Part shown: one piece after another, positions 24,655-36,640 of the stretch
Numbering within the stretch: position 1 is the stretch's first letter
Layout of the letters: each line of letters starts with the position of its first letter
The notes under the pieces: generated by a model
Databases searched by the model: none
The model's input: the letters and a program-made list of their open reading frames with translations, nothing else
What the model was told of the DNA's origin: nothing
Assembly: GCF_037975245.1 (NCBI RefSeq)
Contig: NC_092577.1
Location: 34,236,898-34,300,897, forward strand
DNA length: 64,000 nucleotides
DNA from: Apostichopus japonicus
Taxonomy: Eukaryota; Echinodermata; Holothuroidea; Aspidochirotida; Stichopodidae
Direction: 5' to 3'
Program-made: the position numbers and the translations under genes

Positions 24655-24849
24655 TAACTGTATCTGTGAATATATTTGGCCTACAATACTAACATATACT
24701 ATCTGTGGCCTACAACACGAACATAACAGCTGTATCTATGAATATATGTGGCCTACAATACTAACATATCATATATATATATATGTGGCCTACAACACTA
24801 ACAAAACAGCTGTATCTATGTATATGTGGCCTACAAAATATATACACTA

Positions 24850-26500
24850 CAAAACTAGAGCATTGATAAGTTTACATATTTTACATGAATACAAACCACT
24901 TGTGTCAAGCGTAAAACAATATTGTGATAATTAGATGACTTACTGTACACTGAAACCACCGAAAAGGACACATAGCAAATTGAACTTGACACGGTTTTAT
25001 TTTCAGAAACGGTTGTAGCTGGTGTTACCGGTTCGAGAATGCGTCGTTATGAACTCTCTTTGGCGATACCGTCAAAACCTCATTGATAATGGAATCAATA
25101 TCGGCAGGTATGGACCTGCCGTTCTGTATAATGCATTTTGTACATATAAATACACTGACTGTATTATCCCTTTTGTGGTCGCATATTTTACACAAGTGCA
25201 TAAGTTATATCTAAGTCGTACTTCTTCGGGAAGGAAGATAAGGTGTGGTGGAATGCCAAGGTAATGTATGTGGTTGGAAAGTAAAACCAAACGAGCTGAT
25301 GTCTGGAATATTTCTTTGAGATATTTACTAACGAGGCACGGTGTGAATAATTGGGTGAAACGTTGTACACAAGCGACATACTTTCATGAAAGCAAAATTA
25401 TGTACTGTTTCGCTGAAAACTAGGTCTTTATACTTCAAAGCGAAATTTATTACTGAACTTTAAATGCAAGTGTAATGTCATATAGTAGCACCTTCAGCTA
25501 CATAATAATGATCCCCTCAAAAAGCTTTACAAACGTGCGCTTGCTGTAAAAATAAAATTGAAAAGTGGTGTACAGCAAAGTCCTAACTTTGTTGATTTTG
25601 CCATCAGCGATGAAAATACAAGTGAGCTACGAGGCAAAGGAAATATTGGATATTTTTGTTGTCTTCAAATTTGAAGAACATAAAGAGAACGTAGAATCAT
25701 GCGCTAAATATTGTTCTCTCTTGAAGGTGAATAAACTGTCAGATTTCTATTAATCGCTGGTTCAAGTTGATCATTTATCCGCGAGATAAGTTATTGAGGT
25801 TTGTAATGAGAATGGAGTTAAGTAATTAAGCTCGTTTTGTATGGATTAAATTTGTTTAATTTCCCATTTGTAATTGTTTACTTAAAAATGGTTTAAATAA
25901 GTCTTAAGTTTTAAGTACACTTTTTTTTGATATGTAGAATAAATGGCTTGTCTTGACTATGCGTAGTTAGTTTGTAATTACAAATAATTATTGATAATTA
26001 CGTTGGGATTTGTAATTCATTACCCTTTGTTTCATATCCGTTGAATAAATGGTTGAAATGGGTCTTAAATTGGGGTCTCAATGTACATCAATAAAACTGT
26101 TTGAGTGCGACTTCTTCCAGTGTTAGTAAGACCATCTGGAATATTTAGTATAGAAAAAGTGTACTCACGGTTTTTCTTCCTCATCTGTTCCCTTCGATCC
26201 TTCCCCTCGGTCCCCTTACTGTCCCTAGATACTTACCAAGGACCAGCGAAGTAAAATACCAGTCGATCACCACGATTGACAAACAGAATCCGACACAACT
26301 TAGATTGGAAATAAAGATATCCCTTGAAAGTATCCAGGGCAAGGGAATTCAAAATGGCACCGTTTGATTGTTTGTGTTCGGTACGGCAAATAGGCAGAGA
26401 GCCTCCTTATCCGGGGCAGAGGGTTACCATAATCAGTTCATTGATATACTCAGGTTCCTTGTTGAATCCAATCATCCTCCGAGAGCGCAAGAAGCTCCTG
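24850..26500. other. Intergenic, no recognised gene
   Basis: The stretch is AT-rich with several short frames (for example 25022-25264 and 25565-25753). None has a recognisable motif, splice context or family resemblance. Confidence 0.4.
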
Positions 26501-26506
26501 AATTTA

Positions 26507-26613
26507 GTTCCGAAAATTCTGTATTTAGTTTCGAAATTCCTGAATTTATTTCCAAAGATCCTATATTTAGTTCCAAAAATCCTGTTTTTAGTTCCGAAAA
26601 TCCTATTTTTAAT
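26507..26613. repeat. 21-bp tandem repeat (about five units)
   Basis: Units resemble 'tttagttccgaaaatcctgt' plus one base. A 21-bp period has no frame drift, so it gives heptads such as FSSENPI in one forward frame, LVPKIL in another and RIFGTKN on the minus strand. Because three frames stay open, coding cannot be assigned from openness alone. Confidence 0.8.
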
Positions 26614-27081
26614 TTCTTTACGAATCCAACTAGCCTCCGAGAACGCGAGCTTTCCGGTTATATTATCTGCCAATGATAAGATATATAATATTGTTCTACT
26701 TGGAAACCCCGATAAGGAACATTTGTCAGTAAATATTATTGGTACTATCATAAAGGTAATTCAGTACCAAAACTGTGGAGAAGATAGTCCATTCCGAATT
26801 GTGCAAATGAAGTTACTAATTAATAAATGTCACCTAAAATAGAGCCTGTGTAACAAACTACTTGTTCCACTCTCAACCCAATGCCATTGAGGGTATAGTG
26901 GTTCAGTTGTCGTCTGCTTATAAAGGCTATATACTGAAAGCCCACGTATACAGACAGGCCTCTACGTGAAGATCTATACAGTCAGATAAACCAGTCTTTT
27001 ATCTTTTCCGTATAGGAGTATAGCTGTTAATTTACATAACAATATAGCAGTTAAATTCCTGCATACTTTGATGAATAGCTG

Positions 27082-27249
27082 ATGAACGCACAAGCTCACA
27101 ACGACATTCGTGATTATCTGGATCAAGGTATACATACCCTGCCTGATCTAGCCTTGATGCGCTTAATCCGACCACCGAAAAACGAAAACAAAAAGAGAAA
27201 AGCCTTTCATAACAGTTTGGATGAAAGCATCATGCAACAGACTGAATGA
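27082..27249 (+). CDS. Small ORF of 55 codons, unknown (low confidence)
   Basis: An ATG at 27082 opens a 55-residue frame beginning MNAQAHNDIRDYLDQG and ending in a basic Lys-rich stretch, then DESIMQQTE and TGA. It reads more like protein than its surroundings, but I recognise no family. A GC-richer segment with short inverted words ('gcccaggaaagaacctgggc' at 27268) follows. It could be the end of a retroelement ORF or chance. Confidence 0.2.
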   Translation: MNAQAHNDIRDYLDQGIHTLPDLALMRLIRPPKNENKKRKAFHNSLDESIMQQTE

Positions 27250-28960
27250 ATACTTTTTAAAGAAAAGTCGCCCAGGAAAGAACCTGGGCACGAAAACCAA
27301 ACTACCAAACGACTGATTCGCTCTCAACCCCAGTCCCCTTGCATCGGGACTGACACTGTGTGATCATCGTCGGGTGTGCATCACCATTCCCCTCGAAAGG
27401 GAACGGATACTACACATCATCTTAGTCTAAAGACTGCATGAATACCCAAGTTCCGCCGCTAAGGAAAGGGGACAAAAAAAGATGATTAAGCTTTATATTG
27501 GCTATATTGTATTTACACTAATTTATTGTGAGCGGTAAACAAAGTTACTAACATTCCCGTACAATTGTGAATATTCCGGCACTCTTTATTCATCTCGTAT
27601 CATAACGATCAAGTTATATCTTCTGAAATTCTTGCATAGATTTGAATATATGAGTCTTATATTACCTACCTTTGATCAGAACTCTTTCGTTGGATTTTCC
27701 TCTGACGTCACGATTGATAACTGCGAGTTATGGAAAGATATGACGTAAGACCGACAATGCCGGCATGGTGACGTCACACATTTTTCATGTGAGATATTAT
27801 GACTTCAAATTTATTGGGAACCAATCAGATATATTTATTAAATCTATTGAGATCGGTTAATACTTAATGAAAGTTAAATTGCAACTTACGGATGCAGTTA
27901 AACTAGAATAGATTAATTCCCGTACATATCTTTTTCGTTTTCTCCTTTCAGGGAAAAAGATTTCAGAAGACATTTTGGTGGCTATATATAGGTCATGTTT
28001 GGGAAGCAGACAACAAACTGCAACTGAATTATAATGATGAATATGCATACACGGAACACAAAACAATGTTTTAGTTTACCTCTGATCCATTTCTCTCCTT
28101 CAGAAGACGAAGAAATTTCGGATTTCGTCACAATGATGTCATTAGCACTAAGGGGGCACCTTATGGACTATCTTACACTAGAAGACGCTTTGGTCGTTTA
28201 CGTATTATGTGAATTGTGTATAGTCTCATCATTCATACCATGCACTATGATTAATAATAGTGTTGAGTATACAGTGTGCTGAATACAATAGCGCACAAAA
28301 AAAATGTGCTGATTGTATTGTAAAAAATGAATGAAAATTGCAGCAAAATGCTGAATCAGAAGCAAATGGGTTATTAAATGATATGAAGGGCTAAAAAATG
28401 GGATTTTTTAAAATTAAGTATGAAGTACTTTGCACTGCTTGCAGTCAAATTGAGAAATGTCCCATCGGGTACGTACGGTAACGGTGTGCACAGTGTTTTG
28501 TGTGCTGAAATTACAGTATAGTGGCATATAAAGATGATAAGTTTCCTATTGATATCAGTCAAAAGCAGGTTTCCCAACCCATTTTAAAGCCTTTTCAAGA
28601 TTTCCACATCCTCAAATAGCTAGATTGAGGATGTATTAACCAGACCCTCCATCAAATATTTTTTGTTGCTAGCTCGAATTATAAACAACATTTGTGTATA
28701 GCTTACTGTAATTTGTCAGAATATACCTGCCAGGTATAGCCAATATATTAGGAATGAAGTGACGTAGTTTTAAAGTTATAGCCTAACTATTTGACATTTT
28801 TAAGTGTAGACCCTTTGTTCATATTCCCTGATCGATACAATAGATTTTTGTATATACATGATACAGTATGTTGTGAATATGATGATTTAATATTTAATTA
28901 CGGACCTGTCTACATTCTATATCATTATTATCAGCCAACAACTGGTACTGCAAATCAATA
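27250..28960. other. Intergenic, no recognised gene
   Basis: Short hairpin-like words lie at 27268-27287, and 'tgacgtca' CRE-like octamers near 27709 and 27769. No coding region is supported. The frames at 28034 and 28374 have no recognisable motif. Confidence 0.4.
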
Positions 28961-29146
28961 GTTACATGCAGGCTGCAGTGATAAACCCTAGGCTACCCCT
29001 TGCAGCTGCCCTACCATTATGTAGGCCTCTGCACTGGTCAAGTTATCTAGACCTAGGTGTATACGAGCCCGTATTGATTACTATACACCGAGATGCCGTT
29101 ACGAGTGCCTGTGGGCATGAGACCCTTTACAACTTGCATACAATTC

Positions 29147-29287
29147 TGTGAATATGCCATCCTTGTGATCCTTGACAGGCTATACTCTCACTTAGAACAT
29201 TCTGGTAATTCTGCACGGGTCATGTTTTTCGATTTTTCCTCTGCCTTTAATACTTTTCAACCCCATAATTTAGTATCTTCACAATGA
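29147..29287 (+). pseudogene. Non-LTR retrotransposon reverse transcriptase fragment
   Basis: The frame reads LVILDRLYSHLEHSGNSARV then MFFDFSSAFNTFQPHNLV, followed by a stop. This is the RT segment up to and including motif A (the first catalytic Asp in FFDFSSAFNT) of CR1/jockey-like LINEs. Nothing recognisable continues on either side, so it is a short relic. Confidence 0.75.
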
Positions 29288-29579
29288 ATAACATCTCGTT
29301 TCGTGACGAACGGTTTCAAAGAAACTAAATTGTAAATGATATGAATTACATTGAAATTGTCTTCAAACGTGGCACACCAATAATAACTGCGTTTCTTCTG
29401 AATAAATTAATGCTACTAGCCTACCAATATTCGACTAGCAGTATTGCTCTTGAACAGATGTTATATATGGAAACACTGTTTCTGCAGCTGCACGATTTCG
29501 CACAACTGTTATGGAACTATAATGGCGTTTATTGTAAACTTGTGACGTCACAAAAACCAGTTGGCCAAGCTCTGCCTTG

Positions 29580-29785
29580 TTAAGGGTAGTAGCGACTCCA
29601 ATTTGGAGTAGTAGAACCTCTCGTTTAGGGTAGCAGCGCCAATAATTTAGAACAGAATCGCCGCCTGTAGTAGTAGTAGCATCGACTATTAAGAGTAGTA
29701 GCACCTCCGGTTTAGAGCAGTAGCACCTCGTGTTAGGGTAGTAGCACCATCTGCTTAGAGTAGTAGCGCCACCTGTTGTCCTTTT
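29580..29785. repeat. About 28-bp imperfect minisatellite ('gtagtagc.cc')
   Basis: The core 'gtagtagcacctcc..tttagagca' recurs about seven times with substitutions, for example near 29586, 29627, 29694, 29720, 29738 and 29759. No stable coding frame runs through it. Confidence 0.75.
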
Positions 29786-30590
29786 GGCGTTCCATACTTT
29801 CCAGGGTCAAGTGAGTCTCACATTCATCCGCTTTTTGTAGCGAAATTATACCAATTTGAAGTTAGCATATACGTTCAGCTCCAACAGTGTCAACATGTAT
29901 GCTAGCTTTATTTTTGACAGTTGCGAGTTTATGGTGCTGTTTAATTGAAAACATTGTCTACACGAGTACACGGTTAGGGTATATCCGTTCTGTTGAATTA
30001 TCAGACATTTCCCCGTCTTGTCACTTTGTATCAAAATTCCCTACAACATCAACACCATCTTCAACAGATGGAAGTATGAATCCCCACGAAAGTGATGTTT
30101 TATCTGGTCCCAAGAAAACCAAAGATTCAGGTAATGAAAGCTAAGGTCTACCTTTTATTTACCTCTCCTGTCACCCAGATTAGCAATCTTCAAAAGGCTT
30201 AATTCCAGTATGTTGGTGGATTGAAACAGCCATGCAAAGCTTTATCATCATCAGAATTTGAACAGGTGTGTTTGTATAGATAATTCATCTACCAAACAAT
30301 TGGGTTACAGTGTCGACCATTGGATGCCGAAAATCAGAAGTTAAGTTGTATGACAGCATGATTGATAATGAGTACTCATTATCACTAACTCAGCTGATCA
30401 CCTCACTGATAATGTCTTTGGATTCACAAATCACCTTTCTCGTACAACAAGAGCATAGGTTCTGTGTTGTGTAGCCTACTCCCTGGAATTTGCTTCTGCT
30501 CTGTGTCTCCATATTGGGCCTTCTACTCTAAACTTCTCTCAAGTCAGAATGCACCCTGTAATGAAAAGATTTCACCAAGAAGAGAGAATG
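29786..30590. other. Intergenic, no recognised gene
   Basis: No gene is supported. A short frame at 29887-30144 ends in a Ser/Pro-rich stretch without a known motif. Confidence 0.35.
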
Positions 30591-30593
30591 ACA

Positions 30594-31366
30594 TTAATAG
30601 GGGCAGAAAAATGGAGCGACCTTTCTAAGGTCAACAAGAGGTTGTAGCACAAATTTACTGCACTTGTAGGGGCCCATGATGTTGGCAAAACGATGATGCA
30701 GTGTTTCATTTGCATGGAATGGTTTCATGAAGACTGTTTTGGGGTTGTGCTTCTTGGCAAATTACCTGTAGATTTTTCGCAAGAGGAAGGTACCAAAGCA
30801 AGAAGAAAGTGCCCTTGCCAAAAAGATAAAGATGGGAGAGACAAAGCAATATGTTCATTAATATCAAACGACGAAGTGGGTTGCTGAGGGAGAAACAGAA
30901 GATAGCCGAGGACTTTTATTGTTACATTAACTATGTTGCGTTTGCAAATAGTTTTCCTGATCCTTCTGATAGCAAACTGGCAAAGTGGAGATGGGAGTTT
31001 CACCAGTCCCGGGATGAAGCTATTGGTGTAACAATAAAAGACGCAAACCAGCCAGACGGCTTTGATTTCATCCTAATTGATGGAAACAACATACCTGATA
31101 ACACCATGTTGTACGAAGTAATCATTCATGAAAACCACGCCTTTGTTGCTATGAACGGTTGCTTCCTAACACAACATGTGGAAAATTTTCAAAAGCTTGG
31201 ACAAGATTGCATCTCTAAGTTTAATGCAGTATGTCATGATCAGAAACTTCCCCATGGGCTATCCAACAAATCAATAGACCCACACAATGATTTACTTGCA
31301 ACTTGCAACAAAAAAGGTATTCATGCCACATCATCAAACAACAATCCATTTTTACATTGTGGTTAA
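30594..31366 (+). pseudogene. PHD-finger-type gene remnant, frameshifted
   Basis: MMQCFICMEWFHEDCFGV (from 30693) matches the central C-x2-C-x-E-W-x-H-x2-C part of a PHD finger, and KCPCQKDK supplies the last cysteines. The first pair, CTC, lies just upstream (near 30660) in a different frame. After about 30880 the open frame shifts again and runs to 31366 as a 171-codon stretch (IAEDFYCYINYVAF, then LAKWRWEFHQSRDEAIG, then HENHAFVAMNG). I do not recognise that part. In-frame breaks suggest a pseudogene or unseen introns. Confidence 0.5.
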
Positions 31367-31882
31367 ATGGTTGAAAGGACTTCAAACTAGGGTGCGTCGG
31401 TATATCGATATACCAGGTATACCTGATATTTTATTCATACCCATACCAACGGTATTTCAATCTGTCATAAACGAATATACTGAAAGTACCAGGTATATCC
31501 CAAACAAACATTGAATACACGGTAAAAATAATACACGATAGAAATACCGACCCAGATAAAGCACGAGAACTCGAAGGAATTCAAGCTGATACTGTTTATA
31601 GTGTATAACTTACCACTTCCCATAGTCCCCAACTGTAAACATTCTTGCTTCCTACAGTACCGGACAAAAGGTCAACGGAAGGGCAAACTGACATGTTTCT
31701 TTTCATCTTCAAATTGGTTTAAGTCTAAACAGAATCACGAGCACGGATGTGTTACATATACACACGATAATTTGGAACAGCTATGTATGGATGGGAGAGG
31801 GGAAGATACAGAATACAGCACATCACCTGATAGAGTTTTTGAAACACGTTCATCTGTACGCGAGGAAAAAGGATTGGATGGC

Positions 31883-31901
31883 ATGTGTGTGTGTGTGTGT
31901 G
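31883..31901. repeat. (TG)n microsatellite
   Basis: About nine TG dinucleotides in a row inside the hAT-like element. Confidence 0.85.
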
Positions 31902-33041
31902 CATTAATAACAATACATGTATGCATTTTTGTCTAGCAAGGAATCTGCAGTTTCTGTTAGCAATGCTGTGCAGTCTGAATAAGAGAAACCTGCGCTGGTA
32001 AAATGTGCTTGAATTAGGTCAAAGACACACGAGTAAAATACGTACATTTTTTTTAACTAATTGGGTCCTTAGTCACAGGGTTCGATTTAGCTGCGGGATG
32101 GCGAGATTCCCGCAATTGATTTCAAATCCCGCATGTCAAAAGTAACCAAGACTATAAACCACTAAGTCAATGGGGTAATCTAGCCTAACCATCTCAAATT
32201 GTGACGCAGTTAGCTGGAACTAAAATATCCATGGAAAACTTTCATTATTGTTGCTATCTCGTCGACCGCATGGTAGCCTAACACCACACTAAGTCAATGG
32301 GAAAACCTTGCCTAACCATCGGTTTGCAAAGAAAAATGGAAATCGGCAGTTGTTTGAAAGGTATCTTCTAAGTCTTGAAAATGGAATGTAATATGTTACG
32401 TACACTGTTGCTGTGGCGATGGATTGAAGGTTTTAAAGTTCGAGTACTTTTCACCGGTATAATATTTTCGTTTCAGTGGTGAGTGATTTATCCACACACG
32501 AAAAAATACATGATTTAAATAAAGGCACCCAGATTAACATATTACTAAAACAAGGGATTAAGTTACATAATAATAACAAAACAAAAATTGTAGACATCTC
32601 CAAGAGTGATATGAGAGACCACTCAGACTAGTAGCTATCATTTGGTCACATTTAAAAAAATCGCTGCCCTAATATACTCAAATAAATCCCCAAAATAGTT
32701 GGTCAAGGGGAGAACCCCCCCTCCCCCTAAAGTTTACAGCTGGCGCTAACCCTGTGATGGGATAACCTGGTCTCTATCTCACTACTTTGACAATGTCACG
32801 TAGCTTTTGCGGTTCTAAGATGTCACTCTCTTTACATTTCAGAATACCATTTCAAGGTTCTTTCTTACAGACCGGTACTTAACAAATTAAAGTCATTGCC
32901 CAGTCACGTTGAATAATAATACCCACACTTTGCTACGGCTAATTTCTTTCAACTTCAGTCTAGTTTTACCGTACTCGTGAGTAGTTTCCAGCAAAATGCT
33001 TCTCACAAGTTCCTTTACAGTTTACACGCATGTAGTTTACG

Positions 33042-33203
33042 TGCGCATTACATATATTTATACCTGTTATTCTACCGATTCTCTGCATTACGTTTATTCA
33101 TACCAGTTGTTATACCGATTCTGCGCATTACTTATATGCATACCTGTTCTTAAACCGATTCTGCGCATTACGTATATTCATACCTGTTATTATACGGATC
33201 CAA
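33042..33203. repeat. Four-copy 40-bp tandem repeat inside the hAT-like element
   Basis: Units of the form 'gcattacgtatattcatacc' followed by 'tgttattataccgattctgc' are repeated four times with substitutions. Confidence 0.75.
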
Positions 33204-33727
33204 ATACTCCCATACCTATTATATGCTACTGTACTGTGGTTGTTGGACTGGGCCTCGTAGTGGAGTGTACTGTACGTTCGCGTTCAAATGAAAGACACGT
33301 AAACAACCCTGATTTTAAGTTCGTACTTTATTTTCTCTTTTAACTCAAATCTTTAAATTAGTTACTGCAAAAGAAAAACAAATGGAAAATTCGTGGTCAT
33401 GAAACCGCAAATACATTGGTAGGCTACACTAGTGTCCATGCGGTTCATGCTAGTGTTTGATAGTACAGTTAACGCTGGATTTAGCGGTTCCGCGAAATGT
33501 CCGGTATACCTGGTAATACCAGGTATACCGTGTATATTGGTATCTGTTTTTGCTTATACCGACGCATCCTTCTTCAAACATACTTTTTCACTTTGCATTG
33601 TGGTTACATCTATAATTTCACACATACTTCTACTAAGCTTTGTTTGGTTGCAAGTTATTTTTAGAATCCAGCACTCCCATAAACAAAGATAAAATGCTGC
33701 AACAAAGCTACTGTGACAATGAAGCCG

Positions 33728-34015
33728 ATTTACATAGAGATTACAGTAACTACTGTTATGTTAAAGGAGTTTACCACAGTATATACTGGATTGTGCTGAT
33801 ACATCAGTAGCATGTGCTATTACGATTACAGTAAGAACTGAGGATATGTGTAATCCCAAGAAAATCTGGACTTGTTGGAATTACACATACCCTCAGTTCT
33901 AACTGTAATCCCATAGTACATGCTACCGAATTAAAGCACGATCCAGTTTTGTTCTTTGGTACAAAACTTTAAGATTTACAGTAGTAACTGTAATCTCTGT
34001 GTGAATCTGGTGGAT
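33728..34015. mobile_element. Foldback (palindromic) MITE-like element
   Basis: The left arm ('gattacagtaactactg' near 33739, 'gattacagtaagaactgagg' near 33826, 'tatgtgtaat') is mirrored by the right arm ('attacacatacc', 'cctcagttctaactgtaat', then 'acagtagtaactgtaatctc' to about 34000). The centre is near 33870. A solo copy of the right-arm end is at 35762-35850. No coding frame is present. Confidence 0.7.
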
Positions 34016-34167
34016 AATGTGGGCGTTAAACCTTTCTTACACGGTCCCTGGTATTTTGCCTTATTGGCACCCTTTCCTTGGTTTTCTTTCTTGCAGTCAA
34101 CTGTCCGTTTCATATTTCGACTGACAGGAGGTTGCTTGCAGTCAGCATAGCAGGCCACGTGGACCAC

Positions 34168-34690
34168 ATGCTAGCATGCAGTACTGATTTTGACACTGTT
34201 TTTCATGCTGCATTTGTATCTTCTCCTGCACTGGAGGAAGAGCCAACAAAATCATTAATAAAGTCACATGGTTTACAGCAGTTTAAATCTGCTAGCACAC
34301 ATGCTAGCATGCAGTACTGATTTTGACACTGTTTTTCATGCTGCATTTGTATCTTCTCCTGCACTGGAGGAAGAGCCAACAAAATCATTAATAAAGTCAC
34401 ATGGTTTACAGCAGTTTAAATCTGCTAGCACACATGCTAGCATGCAGTACTGATTTTGACACTGTTTTTCATGCTGCATTTGTATCTTCTCCTGCACTGG
34501 AGGAAGAGCCAACAAAATCATTAATAAAGTCACATGGTTTAGAGCAGTTTAAATCTGCTAGCACACATGCTAGCATGCAGTACTGATTTTGACACTGTTT
34601 TTCATGCTGCATTTGTATCTTCTCCTGCACTGGAGGAAGAGCCAACAAAATCATTAATAAAGTCACATGGTTTAGAGCAGTTTAAATATG
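34168..34690. repeat. 133-bp tandem repeat, four copies
   Basis: The unit starting 'catgctagcatgcagtactg' begins at 34168, 34301, 34434 and 34567 with only one or two differences between copies (for example 'tttacagcag' versus 'tttagagcag'). Each unit encodes a chance 44-residue frame (DFDTVFHAAFVSSPALEEEP). Because 133 is not a multiple of three, the frame breaks at every junction. The near identity indicates a recent expansion. Confidence 0.95.
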
Positions 34691-35510
34691 TGTCTGACAT
34701 ACTGTTGTAGATAGAAGCTACTGTTTGTTAGGGTTTTTATAAGGAATCAACTTTTAATGTAACTGTGTCTGCCAGGTGGTCTTCGTGTCTACTTGGCAAG
34801 GTATGGTTGCTTATTCTGGATTATTCGAATACCGTTCTGAAAAATAAATGTTAATAGTGTAACATTGCATGTTTAGATGTTTTAAAATTGGCACATGAAC
34901 ACATTGTCTGTCCTGGTTTAGGTATATTCATAACTGGCTATGCAGTTTGCAATATTTCACATATATACCTGAAGGATCAGGTTACGATAATTTAATATAT
35001 TGTTGTAGTCGGTCATTATGCATTCAAACTGTTGCATATTCATTTAAGGAATTAAGTTATCTTGTCGCAAAATGAAGGAACCTTCTATTGCTCAGTGGTT
35101 GTCTGTTATTACATATTTAAAACGGGGGTATAGTATCATTTCCAGGAATGTTAGGGGAGGGGGGCACTTTCCTAAAAATACAACTTTATGTTGCAAGACT
35201 GAACTTTGGTAAGGTGAGCTGACACACCTTACTCAGAATGAACATTTTCAGAACCTTGCAAAGTAAAATAAGAAACATTTAAAACGAAACTCAGAAAAGA
35301 ATTACAAGCAGTGACGTGTGTTTAGTGCACGTATTCTACTAGTATCTGCAAATTTTAAGTAATCAGTATCGTCCCGGACTGTTTATTGTGAAATTTCAGT
35401 CATTATTTCTTGGATGATAGAAAAGGTGATGAATTAATACAGTGAATGTTACATATTTTGATAACGATATTGTCTGGGTAAATGTATACTTCATCGCCGT
35501 TTTCTTTGTT
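34691..35510. other. Intergenic, no recognised gene
   Basis: AT-rich DNA with no coding region, splice pair or repeat I can support. Confidence 0.35.
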
Positions 35511-36640
35511 TTCTTGTTAGCCACAAGCAATCGCGTTACTTAGCTGCCCTGAGGTGGGGCTGAGTTTTAACTCCGTAAAAAAAAAAACCTTACTGTCAAT
35601 AAATGTGGCTGAAATTATTACATAGGGTACCTAACATAATCTACAATAAATAAACAGGTCTAGTTGTATATTCAGTTGTCGCTATTGTTTGTAAAAAAGA
35701 GTATTAAGTTTGGTCAACAAAATTCTACCTCGAAGAAAACCTTATTGTCCATAAATGCGAATTATAGCACGATCCAGTTTTTACTGTGGTACAAAACTGT
35801 AAGATTTACAGTAGTAACTGCGTTCCCTATGTGTGTCGGGTGATAAATGTGTCTGATATTAATACAAAGTGTTTTCAACAGACTCTGGAATAAATACACA
35901 GTCCTTCTAATTGAGTCATTGCTGTTTTGTAGAAAGAAAGATAAATGACGAATTCCATTATATCAAAGTCCACATGAAGCTTCCGTATCGTTTCTATCCG
36001 GTAGGTGGAGCTTATTTAACATTATGTGGAAGCAAAACCATATATGTAGTTATCAACATTACCATTACAGAGATTTTCATGCTAAAAATAGTCAATGGTG
36101 GTTTCCATATTTTCGGTGTTTTGATTGGCTTATAGCCCTTACCCTTTGTCTGCAAACATTCTTGCGTCTATAGTGCTCAATGAACACAAAGGATGTTGTT
36201 ATGTTTAACCCCGAGAAACACCCTAATTGTTCATAAATGTGCCTGAAAATAGTATATAGAATACATAACATAATCTGAAATAAATAAACTGGTCTATTAG
36301 AGTTATAAAATATGGTTTATTTTTTTAAGAACAAATTTTAATTTCGGTCGAAAATCGAATTTATAAAAATTCCACACTCAATCGCGTTACCGGGCTACCT
36401 TAAGGTGGACCGAGTTTTAACCTCAAAAAACACCCTAATTGTCCATAAATGCTTCTAAATCAATACAAAGTGTTTTCAACTGACTCTGGAATAAATACAT
36501 AGTCCTTTTTATTGAGTCATTACTTTTTTGTAGAAAGAAAGATAAATGAAGAATTCCATTATATCAAAGTCCACATGAAGCTTCCGTATCGCTTTTATCC
36601 GATATGTTGAGCATGGAGGTACCTCCATGGGTGGAGCTTA

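Larger units (their letters stand above)
23480..24845. repeat. Minisatellite C (about 40-50 bp unit)
   Basis: Repeats of 'ctgtatctatgaatatatgt' followed by 'ggcctacaacactaacata' run with variable AT-rich spacers. The array is related in style to minisatellite B ('tgaatatatgtggc') and may have grown from it. It contains (TA)n runs near 23980-23998 and 24204-24257 and is interrupted by the MITE at 24414-24654. Confidence 0.9.
31388..33571. mobile_element. Non-autonomous hAT-like DNA transposon (2.18 kb)
   Basis: The ends are inverted repeats: 'tagggtgcgtcggtata' on the left and, at the right end, 'tataccgacgcatcctt', which pair over about 15 of 17 bases. Identical 8-bp direct repeats 'cttcaaac' flank the element (31380-31387 and 33572-33579), the target size of hAT transposases. 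The subterminal DNA is rich in 'ataccaggtata'-like palindromes at both ends. No transposase frame is visible, so it is non-autonomous or decayed. Inside are a (TG)n run and a 40-bp tandem repeat. Confidence 0.85.

Noticed and set aside
34268-34666. Repeated 61-65 codon frames as a repeat protein
   Set aside because: The 133-bp unit breaks the frame at each junction.
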